NCBI GenBank assembly: GCA_964017125.1
Contig: OZ024903.1
Span: forward strand, 81,051,916-81,115,915
Direction of reading: 5' to 3'
Source of the DNA: Flabesymbios commensalis
Taxonomy: Eukaryota > Annelida > Polychaeta > Terebellida > Flabelligeridae
Length of the DNA: 64,000 nucleotides
In this document: positions 24,844 to 36,700 of the stretch, one piece after another
Position numbering within the stretch: position 1 is the first letter of the stretch
Layout of the letters: the number at the start of each line of letters is the position of its first letter
Made by a program: the position numbers and the translations under genes
The notes under the pieces: model-generated
What the model saw: only the letters and a program-made list of their open reading frames with translations
Told to the model about the DNA's origin: nothing
The model's database searches: none

Positions 24844-25446
24844 TCTCTGTCTGTTACATACGAGTATTTTCGCTAATTAGGGCCTATATTCATGTTAGCA
24901 CACAACTCTGAACTGTACAATTTTTTTTCAGGTGAACTAAACTATTACGCATTAGACCTACCAATATGATTTGTTTCGCAGTCGATTAAATTTCCAGGAA
25001 TTGATACTGTTTACCAGGTATCCCAGGACTGGACTTTCGAAAGGTGAAATTCCAGGACGCGGATGAGTAATTAATCAAGATGATTATTTTTCAAATCATT
25101 TTTATGAAAAGAGAGGTTTTTCAAAGGCCTGAGAATTGAATGAAATAGGCCTACATCCTATTTTCAGTGATTTATTGACCATAATCTGATAATAGAAATT
25201 ATCAATTAATCTATAGTCCAGATAATCTATCTGGTCGCCTCAATACAAATCTAAATGAAAGAGCAAAGATACAATAAACAGCTCATTTGGGACAAGAATG
25301 TGTCATAAAGCTTTTACATTGATACAACTAGATGAAATACATTTGTTTTGCGTTTAACAATTGAATTATTTTGAAACTTATATTCTAGAAAATATTGCAA
25401 CCGAATAACTGAAAAAGTAAATTATAATATATATATTTATCAAATC

Positions 25447-25602
25447 GGGATGTACTTGCAATGTACTTGCTTTCAAGTACCAAGTACTTCGTAATGTACT
25501 TGGGTAAAGCTCATTTTTGAAGCTCAAGTACAAAGTACAAGCAACTACTCCAAAAAATGTACTTAAGTACAGGTAAGTACAAATACCGATGTACTTGGCC
25601 CC
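25447..25602. repeat. Cluster of AAGTAC/GTACTT words
   Basis: Roughly eleven copies of AAGTAC or its reverse complement GTACTT lie within about 155 bp, on both strands, several joined as AAGTACTT. Also present is an inverted pair AAGCTCA / TGAAGCTCAAG. The layout suggests a palindromic transposon relic built from one short word. It does not encode anything recognisable. Confidence 0.7.
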
Positions 25603-25609
25603 AACCATG

Positions 25610-27525
25610 AGGCCTACATTATAAAATGCAGTTGGAATCGATTAAAGCTCACAAGTAGCCTACTATGATACTAGACAAACACTGCATGAGCTTCAATATT
25701 GAATTCTAAAATAGATGTCTAACACTGGATCTCTAACCTTCTCTCACAAACTGTAGAACCCATCTCTGGCCACTCCTCTTCAACAAAGTCAAATACAACA
25801 AAGGCAGGTAATGCAATCATAATGTTTATTGCACATAAATAAATAAGAAAATGTACAATAAAGTTGTTTTGTGTTGTAAATTACTAGTGATACTAAAGAA
25901 AGATGGTGAAATTATGATTGTGGTAGTCAGATAGTACATGAGAAATCATAATTTAAGTTAAATTAATATAATCTGATAATTGTAAGCCTCATAATAGGAG
26001 AGAACTGTCAAAGCATTGAAGTGCAAAAGAAATAAAGCTTGGTAAGCATAGATTTGTGGCTTTGTTTAGATATGCATAACACTAAAGAGCTTTTTCCATC
26101 TGGACTTTATTTTCTACAATTGCCATCACACTGTATTTTCCGTGTACCAGGTTCTGCATGATTGAGCCACATCAATGTTGTAATGTGAAGCCTCATAATA
26201 TGAAAACTACAACAGCGGTATTATTTATATAAAGGCCTATGCATTTTTGCTAATCGGATTTCACACTGCTTAATAAATGTGATTTCTAAAAGAGTATCAG
26301 CAATGCCACAATCATTTCATAGGTTAAATTTAATAGCCTTTAGTTTAAAGACCACACTAATATCTCTAGCTTTACAGATGGCATATTTCTGAAAATGTAT
26401 ACAGTAGTTTCTTGGAATCAGTCGATATCACATCGGCCTCGTTCGAATCACAATTGGTAGCAGTTATGGGAGTCCAGTTATATGATAGTCTGAGAATATA
26501 CAGTACATGTCCAATGAATAAGGTATTTGCCTAAAGGCAACATTGTTTCCCACAGGCTGGTACTGCTCATTTATCCTTTCCCTGAAAAATAAAAAAAAGT
26601 CCATCCTCACAGACTTGATGCTGTGTTTCAAGATGAAATTTACAGCATACACACAGAAGTATCGCTAAACAAAAGCGAAACAGTGGCATTTATAGGAAAG
26701 TAGGTATGGTTAAGTTCAAGCTCCTACTAAATTAGTTAGTCAGCTGCCTGTGCCAACCAAGTAGCTGTAAACAGGACTATCCTAAATGTATAAATCAAGA
26801 GATACACAAGTAGAAAATATTTTACAGGTAATACTTGGGAAGAAATTCCTGTACAATGTTAGATGTTGTGAAATATATTATGAGCACATTATACAGGACA
26901 AAAATGTGGAGGTAATTTCAAGATCTGTGAAATTTTTTTTAATAATAACAAAAAAATTAGGTGAAACAAAGAAAAGAAGACTTCATTGATTAAAAACTAT
27001 AATACTATAATTTCATTTTACTGCAAAAAAAAATATGACAAAAAGGAAGCAAAGAGTTTTATATGCTTTTAGATTGAAAATATGATATGAACATAAGCCT
27101 ACTTCATAGCAGATGTACTGCAACAATTGTTGTGCGTTTCGTCACAAAAAGAAGCAGCTAGTAATGACACAATCAGTGCAGCTTGAAAAAATACAATTAA
27201 GCAATTGTTTTGCAATTATGGCGTGATAATAAATGCACTGATATCTTGATGAGTCTGTCTAAACGCAATCCATAAAACGTACAAAAATACTGGTGTACAA
27301 GCACTTATCCTAGACAGAGCATCAGAAATACATAAAAAGGCATTCTGCCTTCTGCATCAATAAATAACATTTTCCTACAATAATGTCTCCAAACAACAAT
27401 AATAGTTTTATACAAGCTCAGCGAAGCCAGTTGAAGTTATCTTCTCAACAACTCATACAAAACTTGATCAAGACATCCTTTAACACTACACCTATCTGGA
27501 CATTTCAACATATTTTCATCCCACC
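25610..27525. other. AT-rich non-coding spacer
   Basis: No gene, SINE or clear terminal-repeat element seen. It contains AT-rich stretches and many polyadenylation-like words on both strands. It lies downstream of the CSRNP gene; whether any of it is a very long 3' UTR cannot be decided here. Confidence 0.4.
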
Positions 27526-27527
27526 TA

Positions 27528-27636
27528 CCCAGCAAACACAAAACATTTTTATAACATTTATATAATGTAGGAGCAGCATCTTCGACATTGGGCCGACGTT
27601 GTATAAATGTTATGCAAATGTTTTGTGTTTGCTGGG
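27528..27636. mobile_element. Palindromic MITE with CCCAGCAAACAC ends (type A)
   Basis: 109 bp, from CCCAGCAAACACAAAACATT to the reverse complement of the same word, flanked on both sides by TA (27526-27527, 27637-27638). The arms continue inward with ATAACATTTATA. TA flanks fit a Tc1/mariner-type target. No coding capacity. Related copies lie at 47883-47981 and 60265-60368. Confidence 0.85.
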
Positions 27637-27675
27637 TAGCAGTAAATGAAAATGATCCAACTTTATAAAATATAT

Positions 27676-28029
27676 TTAACCCTTTCAAGCCTGAATTTAC
27701 CATTGTTATCTTCATCCACTACAAGCCACGAATTGCAGTCGCAATTCTCGACTTGTAGTGGATGAGGATAATTTGATGTGGTTTAAAAATTAAAGAAAAT
27801 TGTCATGTAATGGGGAACCAGTTTCATGGAAATTTTCGCTCTAAAAACTTTGATTGTAGAAGAATTTAGTCTGTTTTCAGGGATGTAAAATGATGCTTTA
27901 ATGCATCGTTAAAGGGTCAAGCGCAATATATCAAACCAAAAGTTGAGATTATCCCTATTTCAATGAGTTGTAGGATTTAAAAAAAATTATGTTGAATGAA
28001 AATATGTCCCAAAAAATGTGAAGGGTTAA
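27676..28029. mobile_element. TTAA-flanked MITE (piggyBac-like), 354 bp
   Basis: Begins TTAACCCTTTCAAGCCTGAA and ends AAGGGTTAA. An internal hairpin is built from CCACTACAAGCC...CTTGTAGTGG. The same internal hairpin and ends occur inverted at 48083-48320, showing a family. TTAA targets with CCCTTT-type ends fit piggyBac-derived elements; no transposase is present. Confidence 0.85.
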
Positions 28030-28694
28030 AGGTGGCAGCACACGTATGTGCTTGCAGCTGTTATCATCCCTTTGACACTTCCCTTTGACACAAAAAAGGT
28101 AAAGGCTCATATTTCACTCATTTGAGTTGTAGTTGGCAGTACTTCTGTCTTACAAAGACAAAGAGCAGTTAATGAGTAGCCGCAGTTTGCCTTTGCGTGT
28201 AGAGTAGAGAGACATATAAACAAGTAAAATTTGAACATGAAATATCTAGAGTTAAAATCAGGAATATCTAAATAGCCTTACTTTACTAACGATACTAGCA
28301 GGTAGTACGTAATCTCAATTGTACATGATTTAACACATTTATAATAGGTATCCGTAGATACAGCTTGATAATTATATTTATTTTTAATGGTTGCTCCTCA
28401 TAAAACAGTTAGAATTTCAGAGCTGGATTTTCAAACAGATATTGTGGTTAAATTGATGAGATATTTGATGAGATATTAAAGACAGAAGTTAGCCTACAAA
28501 GTCTACAAATATCATAATCCAGCAGTGAACTGTATCAAAGCTGACACTGCAACCGCACCAAACTTCAAAAGTGCTTGATAATTATAACATGTTGTACTAC
28601 CTGCCTATAATAAAACCACAGAAAAACACCAGAATATACTCCATAACAAATTGGACACAATCCGCATTATCAAGAGAACAAACAGTCACGCACT

Positions 28695-28783
28695 TTAACC
28701 CTTTCACCACTGAAGCCCGTTTTTTTTGCTGAATGCTATGGCATTCAGCAAACAAAAACTAGCTTCAGTGGTGAAAGGGTTAA
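28695..28783. mobile_element. TTAA-flanked palindromic MITE, 89 bp
   Basis: A near-perfect hairpin. TTAACCCTTTCACCACTGAA on the left is mirrored by TTCAGTGGTGAAAGGGTTAA on the right, with an inner GCTGAATGC/GCATTCAGC stem. It has the same terminal TTAACCCTTT as the larger TTAA elements. Confidence 0.9.
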
Positions 28784-29408
28784 ATTTATGGATGTGTGTA
28801 AGTGTTTGTGTACATATTATATGTATATACATATCTAAATATATCCATAGACATATCAATATGTAAATACATTTATTTAACTTGATATATTTCATGCCAC
28901 CCGACTTTACAATATTCACTGAGAGACAATGCTTAGAAGCAGCAATAACTATTCGCTTTACACATGATTTTTAGTGTCGCACGTACTGCACATGTAACCA
29001 AACGACCGTAATAAGTTTTTCTATTTTTTTTAACACAAAGCATGATTCAATCACCAGAGCTGATTTGTTGTCCAAAACAATACTTGTGTACAACTAACAG
29101 AAACAATAGCACATATTTGGCCTGGTTTAACCACTGAACATGTATATACATGTACATTGTAAAAAAGACTACATTTTAACACACCACCAGGAGCTGTGCA
29201 GAAATGCACAGTAATCTGACAGCTAAAAACACTGCTTTAAAAGTAAAATACCTAGATACTATCACATGCAGGATAACAAATGAGTAACAATAAAATAGAC
29301 TGTGTCAGGTTTTTGATGTTAACACATAAAATGACAAATAGTATATTCAAGAGATATTAGCAGGTTCTCAATTCTGCATCGGTAAAACAGTTTGAAATGC
29401 AAGAAGTA

Positions 29409-29488
29409 TCCTAGCAAACACGATACGTTCACCCAATGATGGTGTAGCATGACACAATCATTGGGTGAATGTATAGTGTTTGCTGGGA
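29409..29488. mobile_element. Short palindromic MITE with TA flanks
   Basis: 80 bp flanked by TA at 29407-29408 and 29489-29490. Left TCCTAGCAAACACGATACGT and right GTATAGTGTTTGCTGGGA are inverted, and the arms continue through TTCACCCAATGAT/ATCATTGGGTGAA. It links the AGCAAACAC ends of the type A elements with the ends of the larger intron family. Confidence 0.85.
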
Positions 29489-29875
29489 TACCTCTGAGGC
29501 TTGGCAATTAACATTTTACCTTATCCAGCCATATTGTCAGTGTGTAGATTTCTTCATTCGAAGCTTGAATCGCTTATGCAATATCCAGCTGCATAGCATA
29601 AAAAATATTTTATTTATGAAAAATAATCATCTAAATGTAATTGTTTGATTACCAGAGGATCTACAACAAAATATTTTCACCCTTAAAGTGCTATGTATTT
29701 TTATAACATTAGCCGCTTTCAAAAATAAATATTTTGACGAGAAATGAGCTTTAAATTTCCCATATCAACATATTTTGATTCAAATTGTACAAGTACATGT
29801 ATAGGTAATTTTCATTTGGTTTGAAATTTGCCTGCATATGAATATACACATGTATATATGATCCTGGCTGGATAA

Positions 29876-30165
29876 AAAAATGAAATGAATAGGGCTTTAG
29901 GCCACCTTTGTGCAAATATAGGCTAAACTGGGCCAGGAGAACCTCCTGAGGATGGTGAGATGATTGGGATGACACTGCCCTCCAGACACAGGATTCGAAA
30001 TTCAAGCCCTGGCGGTCTGAGGCCGAGCACGCACAATACTGACTTTCACACGTGGATGGGGAAGAAACATATTTTGTTTCTTTCAAACCGTCGAGACCGG
30101 GAACCGAGCCCTGAATTCTGGCGTGAAAGGCAGCGGTGCTAACAACTACCTTAGGGCCCCCGCCC
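29876..30165 (-). mobile_element. tRNA-derived SINE, copy 1
   Basis: Flanked by a target duplication CCTGGCTGGATAA (29863-29875 and 30166-30178). Read on the minus strand it begins GGCGGGGGCCC, then a polymerase III A-box-like TAGTTGTTAGCACCGCTGCC, a B-box-like GGGCTCGGTTCCCGG, a shared body and an A/T-rich tail containing ATTTCATTT. The second tRNA-like module is partly deleted compared with the copies at 56807 and 59282. It lies downstream of CSRNP and in the same orientation. Confidence 0.9.
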
Positions 30166-30270
30166 CCTGGCTGGATAACTATTTTTTTTCTTATGGTGCA
30201 GTTGCACCAATGCTTTGTATTGTTCCTTTGTTGAAAATGAAATTGCTCATTTGACACCAGCTTGGGACTA

Positions 30271-30447
30271 CAGTATAACTGCCATTAGCAGCCACGCTTA
30301 TGAGCAACCAACCTCTTATGGGAGACCACTTGGCCATTCCCCAAAATGCCATTTTCTATGCAAATGAACCTCCTATGAGCATCCACCTGCCTTAAAAGGT
30401 CAATTTTCCCGTGTCGCAAGGCTGGCTGCTCATAGCAGGTTCTACTG
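30271..30447. mobile_element. TA-flanked MITE, pogo-like ends
   Basis: Flanked by TA at 30269-30270 and 30448-30449. The left end CAGTATAACTGCCATTAGCA and right end TGCTCATAGCAGGTTCTACT+G form an imperfect inverted repeat of about 25 bp. CAGTATAA at the tip resembles pogo-type Tc1/mariner ends from memory. 177 bp, non-coding. Confidence 0.75.
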
Positions 30448-31076
30448 TATTGTGTACATTTTTTCTAAAGAGATTGTTATTCAACAAAATAAATAATTTA
30501 CTTGACATATTCAGCTGGATTTTTTTAAATACAGGCTACATTTTGGTTCTCAAAGTTTGAGTTACGGGTATATTTAGTGTTTGTACAGGAAGATTTAATC
30601 GTTAAATGTCCACTCAATAATCCCACTTTTTTGGTAGTCACTCTTCTTTTTATGTCATTGTAATAAAAACCAATTGACAAATTGCAGTAGAGATTGAAGA
30701 CTAAAATACTGAACAAAATATCAGCCAGCAAATTGTTAATTCTATTTCCCTATAGCAAAAAAACACATAATTTTGTGGAAATTAGTCAGGAAATAGATTG
30801 GCTTTAATTTGGATACTAAGTGGAAGATAACATATTATTTTCCAACTCAACATTGGTTGTTTTTGATAAATGAACATATATTTCCAAAACATCAAGCACA
30901 GTACTAATGAAAACTGTGCACTGTATATAGACACAACATCAGGAATATCCTGCATAACTCAGTAAGTTGGCAAACCTGATTATGTGTCAATGCTTCAAAT
31001 TTTACAAAGTTAATAACCAAGAGAAGATTCTTAACCCTTTGACCACTGATGTCAACTACAGTGGGCATTCTGTGTT

Positions 31077-31775
31077 TTATTAGCCCCTGTATAATCAGTT
31101 GTTAAAAAATAACCTATGCTTTCAATCTTAAAACACTGATATATGTTGAGACTTAAATTTCACAAACAAATTTTCAATTGAAATTTTGTCTTGCTGACGC
31201 AATACACAACTTGAAATGTTGAAAAACAATAATAGTTCTGATTGTGCTCAAAGTGGTAATCAGTTTTGCTATGTTATAAAAAGTCACAAGATGCAGCATA
31301 TTATTAAAAGATGATAATCTACCACTTTCTCATGTCAGGTCGATGAGGAATTACTAGAATACAATATTTCAACTAAACTTTCTACAGACATGTGTTTTTA
31401 TGTACATCTACAGTTCCCTTTCGATATGATAAATTAAATGTCACAATAACAATATGAATATAAACACACGAGTCACAGAATCTCTCTCTTTAGTAATAAT
31501 TATATCACTTTGAGAGCATATTCTTGATATACATAATATATAAAGCATAATTTTTCGATTTCTTGTCTAGAGTGGTAAGTGAGCATTTAATTATATTACA
31601 AACTAGAATGCCTTGCAATAATGACTAGCTTGCACAACTATACCACGTGACACTTCTGGATGAACAATTATTGCCTCACAGCATATAGAATTAACATCTA
31701 CTGGAAAAAACTGATTTAACAACCACTTGGTGGATATCTGCCAGCCTATATTACATGTATATGTGGTAAATTGAT
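31077..31775 (-). other. Candidate CSRNP 3' UTR
   Basis: Sequence just after the CSRNP stop codon on the minus strand. The first canonical AATAAA on that strand that I noticed is at 31082-31077, about 0.7 kb past the stop; ATTAAA-type variants occur earlier (near 31590) and more AATAAA words further on (29614, 28380, 25835). The AATAAA lies close to a TTAACCCTTT transposon-like end (31032), so it may not be the native site. The true end is undetermined. Confidence 0.35.
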
Positions 31776-33754
31776 TCAGGCAGAAACTGTTTCTACAATA
31801 GATTCTTTGATAATCTCACCAAAATTGGTGATGGGTGACACACGCCCTTCACTACCACTGTCATCCCTTGCCGTTTGTGCCGATTCGCTAGAATTATTTA
31901 AAAAATCTTCAGGAGAATCACTTCTGATCAGCGGCTGCAGCTGATTGGAGAATAGTTTTTTGGGTGACAGTTGTGTTTGAGGGCCCGTGTGACTACCCCC
32001 GTTATGTGAATAGGTGCCGTTCATCTGAGGGCTGGTAGCTGGTGGTGACGTTTGAATGTTGCCAGGTGTCAGCTTCTCTTGCACTGCTGCAGACATACCC
32101 CAGTCTAATGGACACGCTGGAGGACCGGAGGGTCTACCGTCGTAGCCGTTCACACTGGCATACGACGCATTCTGAGTCTCAGTCACAGGGGGCGCATCAG
32201 AGGAAGCTGAATAAAAATGGTTTATATTTCTATTTATTTCTGGTATATTTTGGTTCGGGGTTGCCGCAGACGGGCAGGCATAGCCGTTTACACAGCTTTG
32301 CATACTATCATTGTTGTTTTGGGGTAGAGATTGCTGTTGTGAGTATGAGCAGTCATAGTTACCGTTCCATGCCTGCGGACTGGCCCCATATCCTGGAAAT
32401 CTTAATGGATTCAGTATTTCAGAGATGGGTTGTAGTTTATAGGAGTTATGGCCCGCGGCAGGAGGGGAAGATGTAGTATTATCCTTCAGGTCCATATATT
32501 GAGGCTTATTTTGCACAGTGTCATACTGATTAACACTAGGTGGAATGATACTGTAGTTGTCAGGTTGGGGTTTGCTGTCAGGAGTTACAGCTTGATTAGC
32601 GCTGTACGGTGACAGCGTGTGATAAGTATTAAAACCTGGTTCCTCATCTCCCGAGCCGCTATCCTCACTTGAACAATCACTGGACTCGGAATAAGAACTG
32701 TCCACAGTCTCCTTGCCGTACTGATATACCAGGCCTTCAGTCTCACTACCCGGGTACTCCTCCTCCTCACTATACAACCCACCTTGATGGTTGGAGTTCA
32801 CACCTTGCTGAGGACTTGCCAGATGTTCACTGCTGGTTGTGGTGTGTGCTTGTGTTGACACCTTTGATGCATCCTCCCCTGCTACGGGTAGGTAAGCAGC
32901 AGGGGGGTGCTGGGATACACCACCAGTATCTATGTTGAGGCTTGATGCCAGGCCAGGCTGCTTCATCAATATATCGGGGATTTCAGACCTCTGACAATCA
33001 CAACAGCTTCCACATTCATTACTGTTGAAGGTGTCTTCTAGATCGTCTTCTTCTGGCGTATCTCCCTTTTTTTCTTGCTCTGTTTTCTCTGTCTCTTCTC
33101 CCTCTGATACGGAAGGGGACTCTTTGTGAGAAGTGGTGGTTGTTGCTGTGGGGGTTACTAGGATATTGTCATCTTCAAATCTAATGTGCCGTGGTCGCTT
33201 ACGAGTCTGAACTGTACCATACTTTTTCTCCATTTCCAGTCGCATGAGTGTGTGTATGAAATGAGTGCGCACCCGAATAGGATTGAACTCAATTCGGCCA
33301 CGAACATTTCCACAACCGTCCTTACTACAACCACAAGGAAAAGAGAGGCGATCGACCTGGCACTTGATGCCTGCCTTAGAACAGATGCATGTCTCTGGGT
33401 CACAGTAGACTCGGCAGTCACAACCACACACCTCTCTAGATGATCTGATAGTCTTACAGTCATCTTTCTCCACAGTATCAATCTTCTTAATACCAGCCTG
33501 CCTGAGGAGGGTGCGTCTTTGTCTCGTTGTCACAGGCTGTAGGAAGAAGTAATCATCCACACCGAGCTCAGACTCTGAATCTGATGTTTCTCCCTCAGAG
33601 CCTGTCTTATGCTGTTTGAGGATCTTTGATAGCGGCATGTTCAGCTTGCCTTGCCGGTGTTGGTCTAGTAGTACCTGCTGGTGGAGTTGATTCTGAGTTT
33701 GTGTGTACTCGCCCAGCGTGAAGTGCTCTGTGTCACTGTGCTTCTCTGACATAC
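31776..33754 (-). CDS. CSRNP: CSRNP coding exon 3 (last)
   Basis: The acceptor reads CCCTTTTGTTTCAG before GTATGTCAGAG; the first two bases complete a Gly codon split with the previous exon. It encodes residues 87-744. Key parts: [15 protein letters not shown] helix region, [24 protein letters not shown], then [19 protein letters not shown] and CGCSKDGC giving cysteines 195, 197, 199, 203, 208, 210, 217, 226, 228 and 233, followed by [14 protein letters not shown] second compact CGSCCDC group sits at 333-339. The stop is at 31778-31776. The open frame extends 15 codons upstream of the acceptor into the intron, but without an ATG there. Confidence 0.96.
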
Positions 33755-36700
33755 CTGAAACAAAAGGGAACCTTAGACAAAGTGGTAGACAAAACACAAA
33801 ACAACTACCAGTAGATGTATTATTATATTATAACAAATGTATGTTTCTCCTCCATCCATTGTTTTGATTGAGGCAATATAATATATGTACATGTATCCAC
33901 TACTGATTTTGATTGATTTGCACAAACTTATTGTATTTAACTAAAACCGATGGGTTAAAACAATAGTGTGCAGGGATCGACACTAACTGATTTCAGGTAG
34001 TAGCCCAAAGGGCCAGTAACTTCAGATAATCACTGGCCCTTAGCCTTATCGTTCTAATCCTTAGTCTACACAGTATCAAGGGGAGTGTAGTTTTTTTGTT
34101 GCCCCCAGGGCCAGTATATCAGGTGATTTACTGGCCCTTAGTGATTTTCACTGGCCTCGGGCCACTGGGCCAGTGTTAGTGTCGAGCCCTGGTGTGCTAA
34201 GTGACATTTTTGGCCTTTAGAATAATAACCAGCTAAGTCACCTATAATATGTATAAAGTTTGAATTTATTCCAAATTCAGATTAAAACAACAGATCAAGT
34301 CGACTTAGCACATTGTTATTCTCGTGAAAAGGAGCACATATCAGCATAATATCTGTCCAACACAGGACCAATTCGACTTGACACATTGTTATTCTGGTGT
34401 TATATGCTTAAATTGGCACTGTTTCTGGGACAAAAACGGTGCAAGTGCACTTAGCGCATTCTTATTCTGAGACTTATGGAGACAACACAGGGGAAATGCC
34501 TGGACTTAATTCATTGTTGATCTAGGAACAATCTCTGCATATTCTGTTTTCCTGGAGTAACAATGAGCTAAGTCAACTTGGTGTCTTGTTGATCCCAATT
34601 TTGCTTCTGTAAATCGTTTTGGGAGGTAAATAAATACTCTGATAACTTCACTTGATCTAGTGTCAAATTCCAATCGCTGTGTTTTTTATCAGTATAAGTC
34701 CTAGTCTACATGCTGATAAGTGGATTTAGCAGACTATATTTCTAAGCAAAAAGATAAACACAATTTCGCTGTCAAGTCGACTTGACCCACTATTGTTTTA
34801 GACCATCGAAATGATAACATTTTTAGCTCAAATATTTGAAGCCAAGCAAGTACTTGTAGGTGCCTACTGACAAATCACTAGGAATGCATTATAATTATGA
34901 CAAAACTGAATGAATGATGTGCCCGCAGAAATCTTAATCTCCAAATTAAAGGATAAATTCTCAGAGATATCTGTAAAAGAAAGAGCAGAATTTATGCTCT
35001 AAAGAAGAAAATGAAAGAAGCCATTTTTCATAAAGACTAGTCCTGAGTAGGAAAGGACTGGTTTCCACAAGTCGACAGCAAACATGCAGAATGTCACATA
35101 TGGCACATATATGACCTTCTGGATACTAGATCAGGACTGGCCATCCTCTTTATCATGTCCAACAAAATGAAATGAGCCAGTGTAATAACAATCTTGATTG
35201 GGTAGACATAAAATCGAATTCCATTATACGAGGTGTCAGCATAGGCCACAGGTCAGCAGTGTTAAATAAATCACAAATAGCCAAGTCCCGAGACCTGAGC
35301 TAAGAGAATGTGTCTGGAAGCATATTGTCACTTTTTTATTAAAGGGTTGACTTGTATCTGAACTGTTGTAAAGTGGCAAATAAGACTCTTTAATACCAAA
35401 GTTCTAATTTGTGATTTTTCAGTAGCATGCATTCAATAGATTACACACTGCCTCTCTCCTGTTACATTGTGCAGTTATGCACCACAATGCCATATTTCGA
35501 CCAATCAATAAGTATGTTGTGATTGATATTTCATTAAATTTTGATATTAAATATGAATATTATTTGAGCTGAATAAAAATGAGAGACAACTCTGTGTGTT
35601 AGGAGAATTTGAAGGAACATGCCCTCGCTAAAATCATCAGGAAATTGGTGATTTTATTTTGGCGACTAGAACTGCAAAAGTTCTTTAATTTTTCTCCTGC
35701 GCATTCACCAGTTAGGCTAGATATAAAGACGTAATTCCCGTATTTCCTATTTTTGACAAGGTTGTCAAAAATTAAAAATCAGGAATTTCGTCTCTATATC
35801 TAGCCTGACAGATCAATGCGCAGCACAAAAAGTAAAAAAAATTGCATGACATGTTTACATCATAAAATTAATATGGTCATATTAAGAAGCCAAAATAGTT
35901 TTTTTGATGATTTAAGCGTGGGCATGTCAAAACGTCTATAGTTACTAGCTGACCCATAGTCTGCGACAATAAACCAACATTAAACCAACACCGGCTGGAC
36001 GTATCGTGTTTGCTGGGAAGATAGTCCATTAAACAATGGTGATTGACAGAGGTGGCAGACACCCACGCCAGAGCGGCGATATGAATGACGTCATGACGTT
36101 ACCACCCACGCCGCGCCTAAAACCTCATAGAGCACCGTCCCCGTGGTGTGCTAAGGTCGCAACACTCAGCAGACGCTCGCCCAGTGTTGGTTAAATCGGT
36201 TTAATGTGGAGCCAGAGTCACACACGGTCGCCCAACACTAAAACAGCTTTGAGTGAGCTTACAATTTTGCTGGGATAAACATCATGGAGGAAATCAATAA
36301 CATAGATCGTACAGAAAAAGAAAACTGCTGCACACAAGATAATATACCGCACAGTGTCTCGGCGGTGCTAAAGGTCATCTACCTCCTAAATTAGTGGCAG
36401 ATAGCACTCTTGAGCACCAAGGAGACTATGTGTATGTCTATCTACATTCGTTTGGAAGAAAACAACAATTAAATGCACAGCTTTGAATTTAGGAAATTCA
36501 GTGTAAAAATTCAGGAGATTGAATCGCCGCATGTCACTAATCCTAATATATAGAGATCTACACAATCAGACATAAATGTATACGTACATACGCCGATAGG
36601 ATTGCTTTAAACGTTAAAGAGCGGTATATCTACTAAATATTGGAGTGATCTGGACAAGTTAATATCAGTGGCGGCCTTTTGTTGCCCCGCACGCATGTAG

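Noticed and set aside
29751-30257. 168-codon minus-strand frame, and similar ones at 50785, 56768 and 59282
   Set aside because: Each is a read-through of the tRNA-derived SINE; the shared peptide comes from the repeat.
31032-31052. Further TTAA MITE near the CSRNP 3' UTR
   Set aside because: Only one TTAACCCTTTGACCACTG end was found, without a matching opposite end.
32042-33443. Plus-strand open frames of 85-144 codons
   Set aside because: They lie antisense to the CSRNP last exon and have no recognisable domains.
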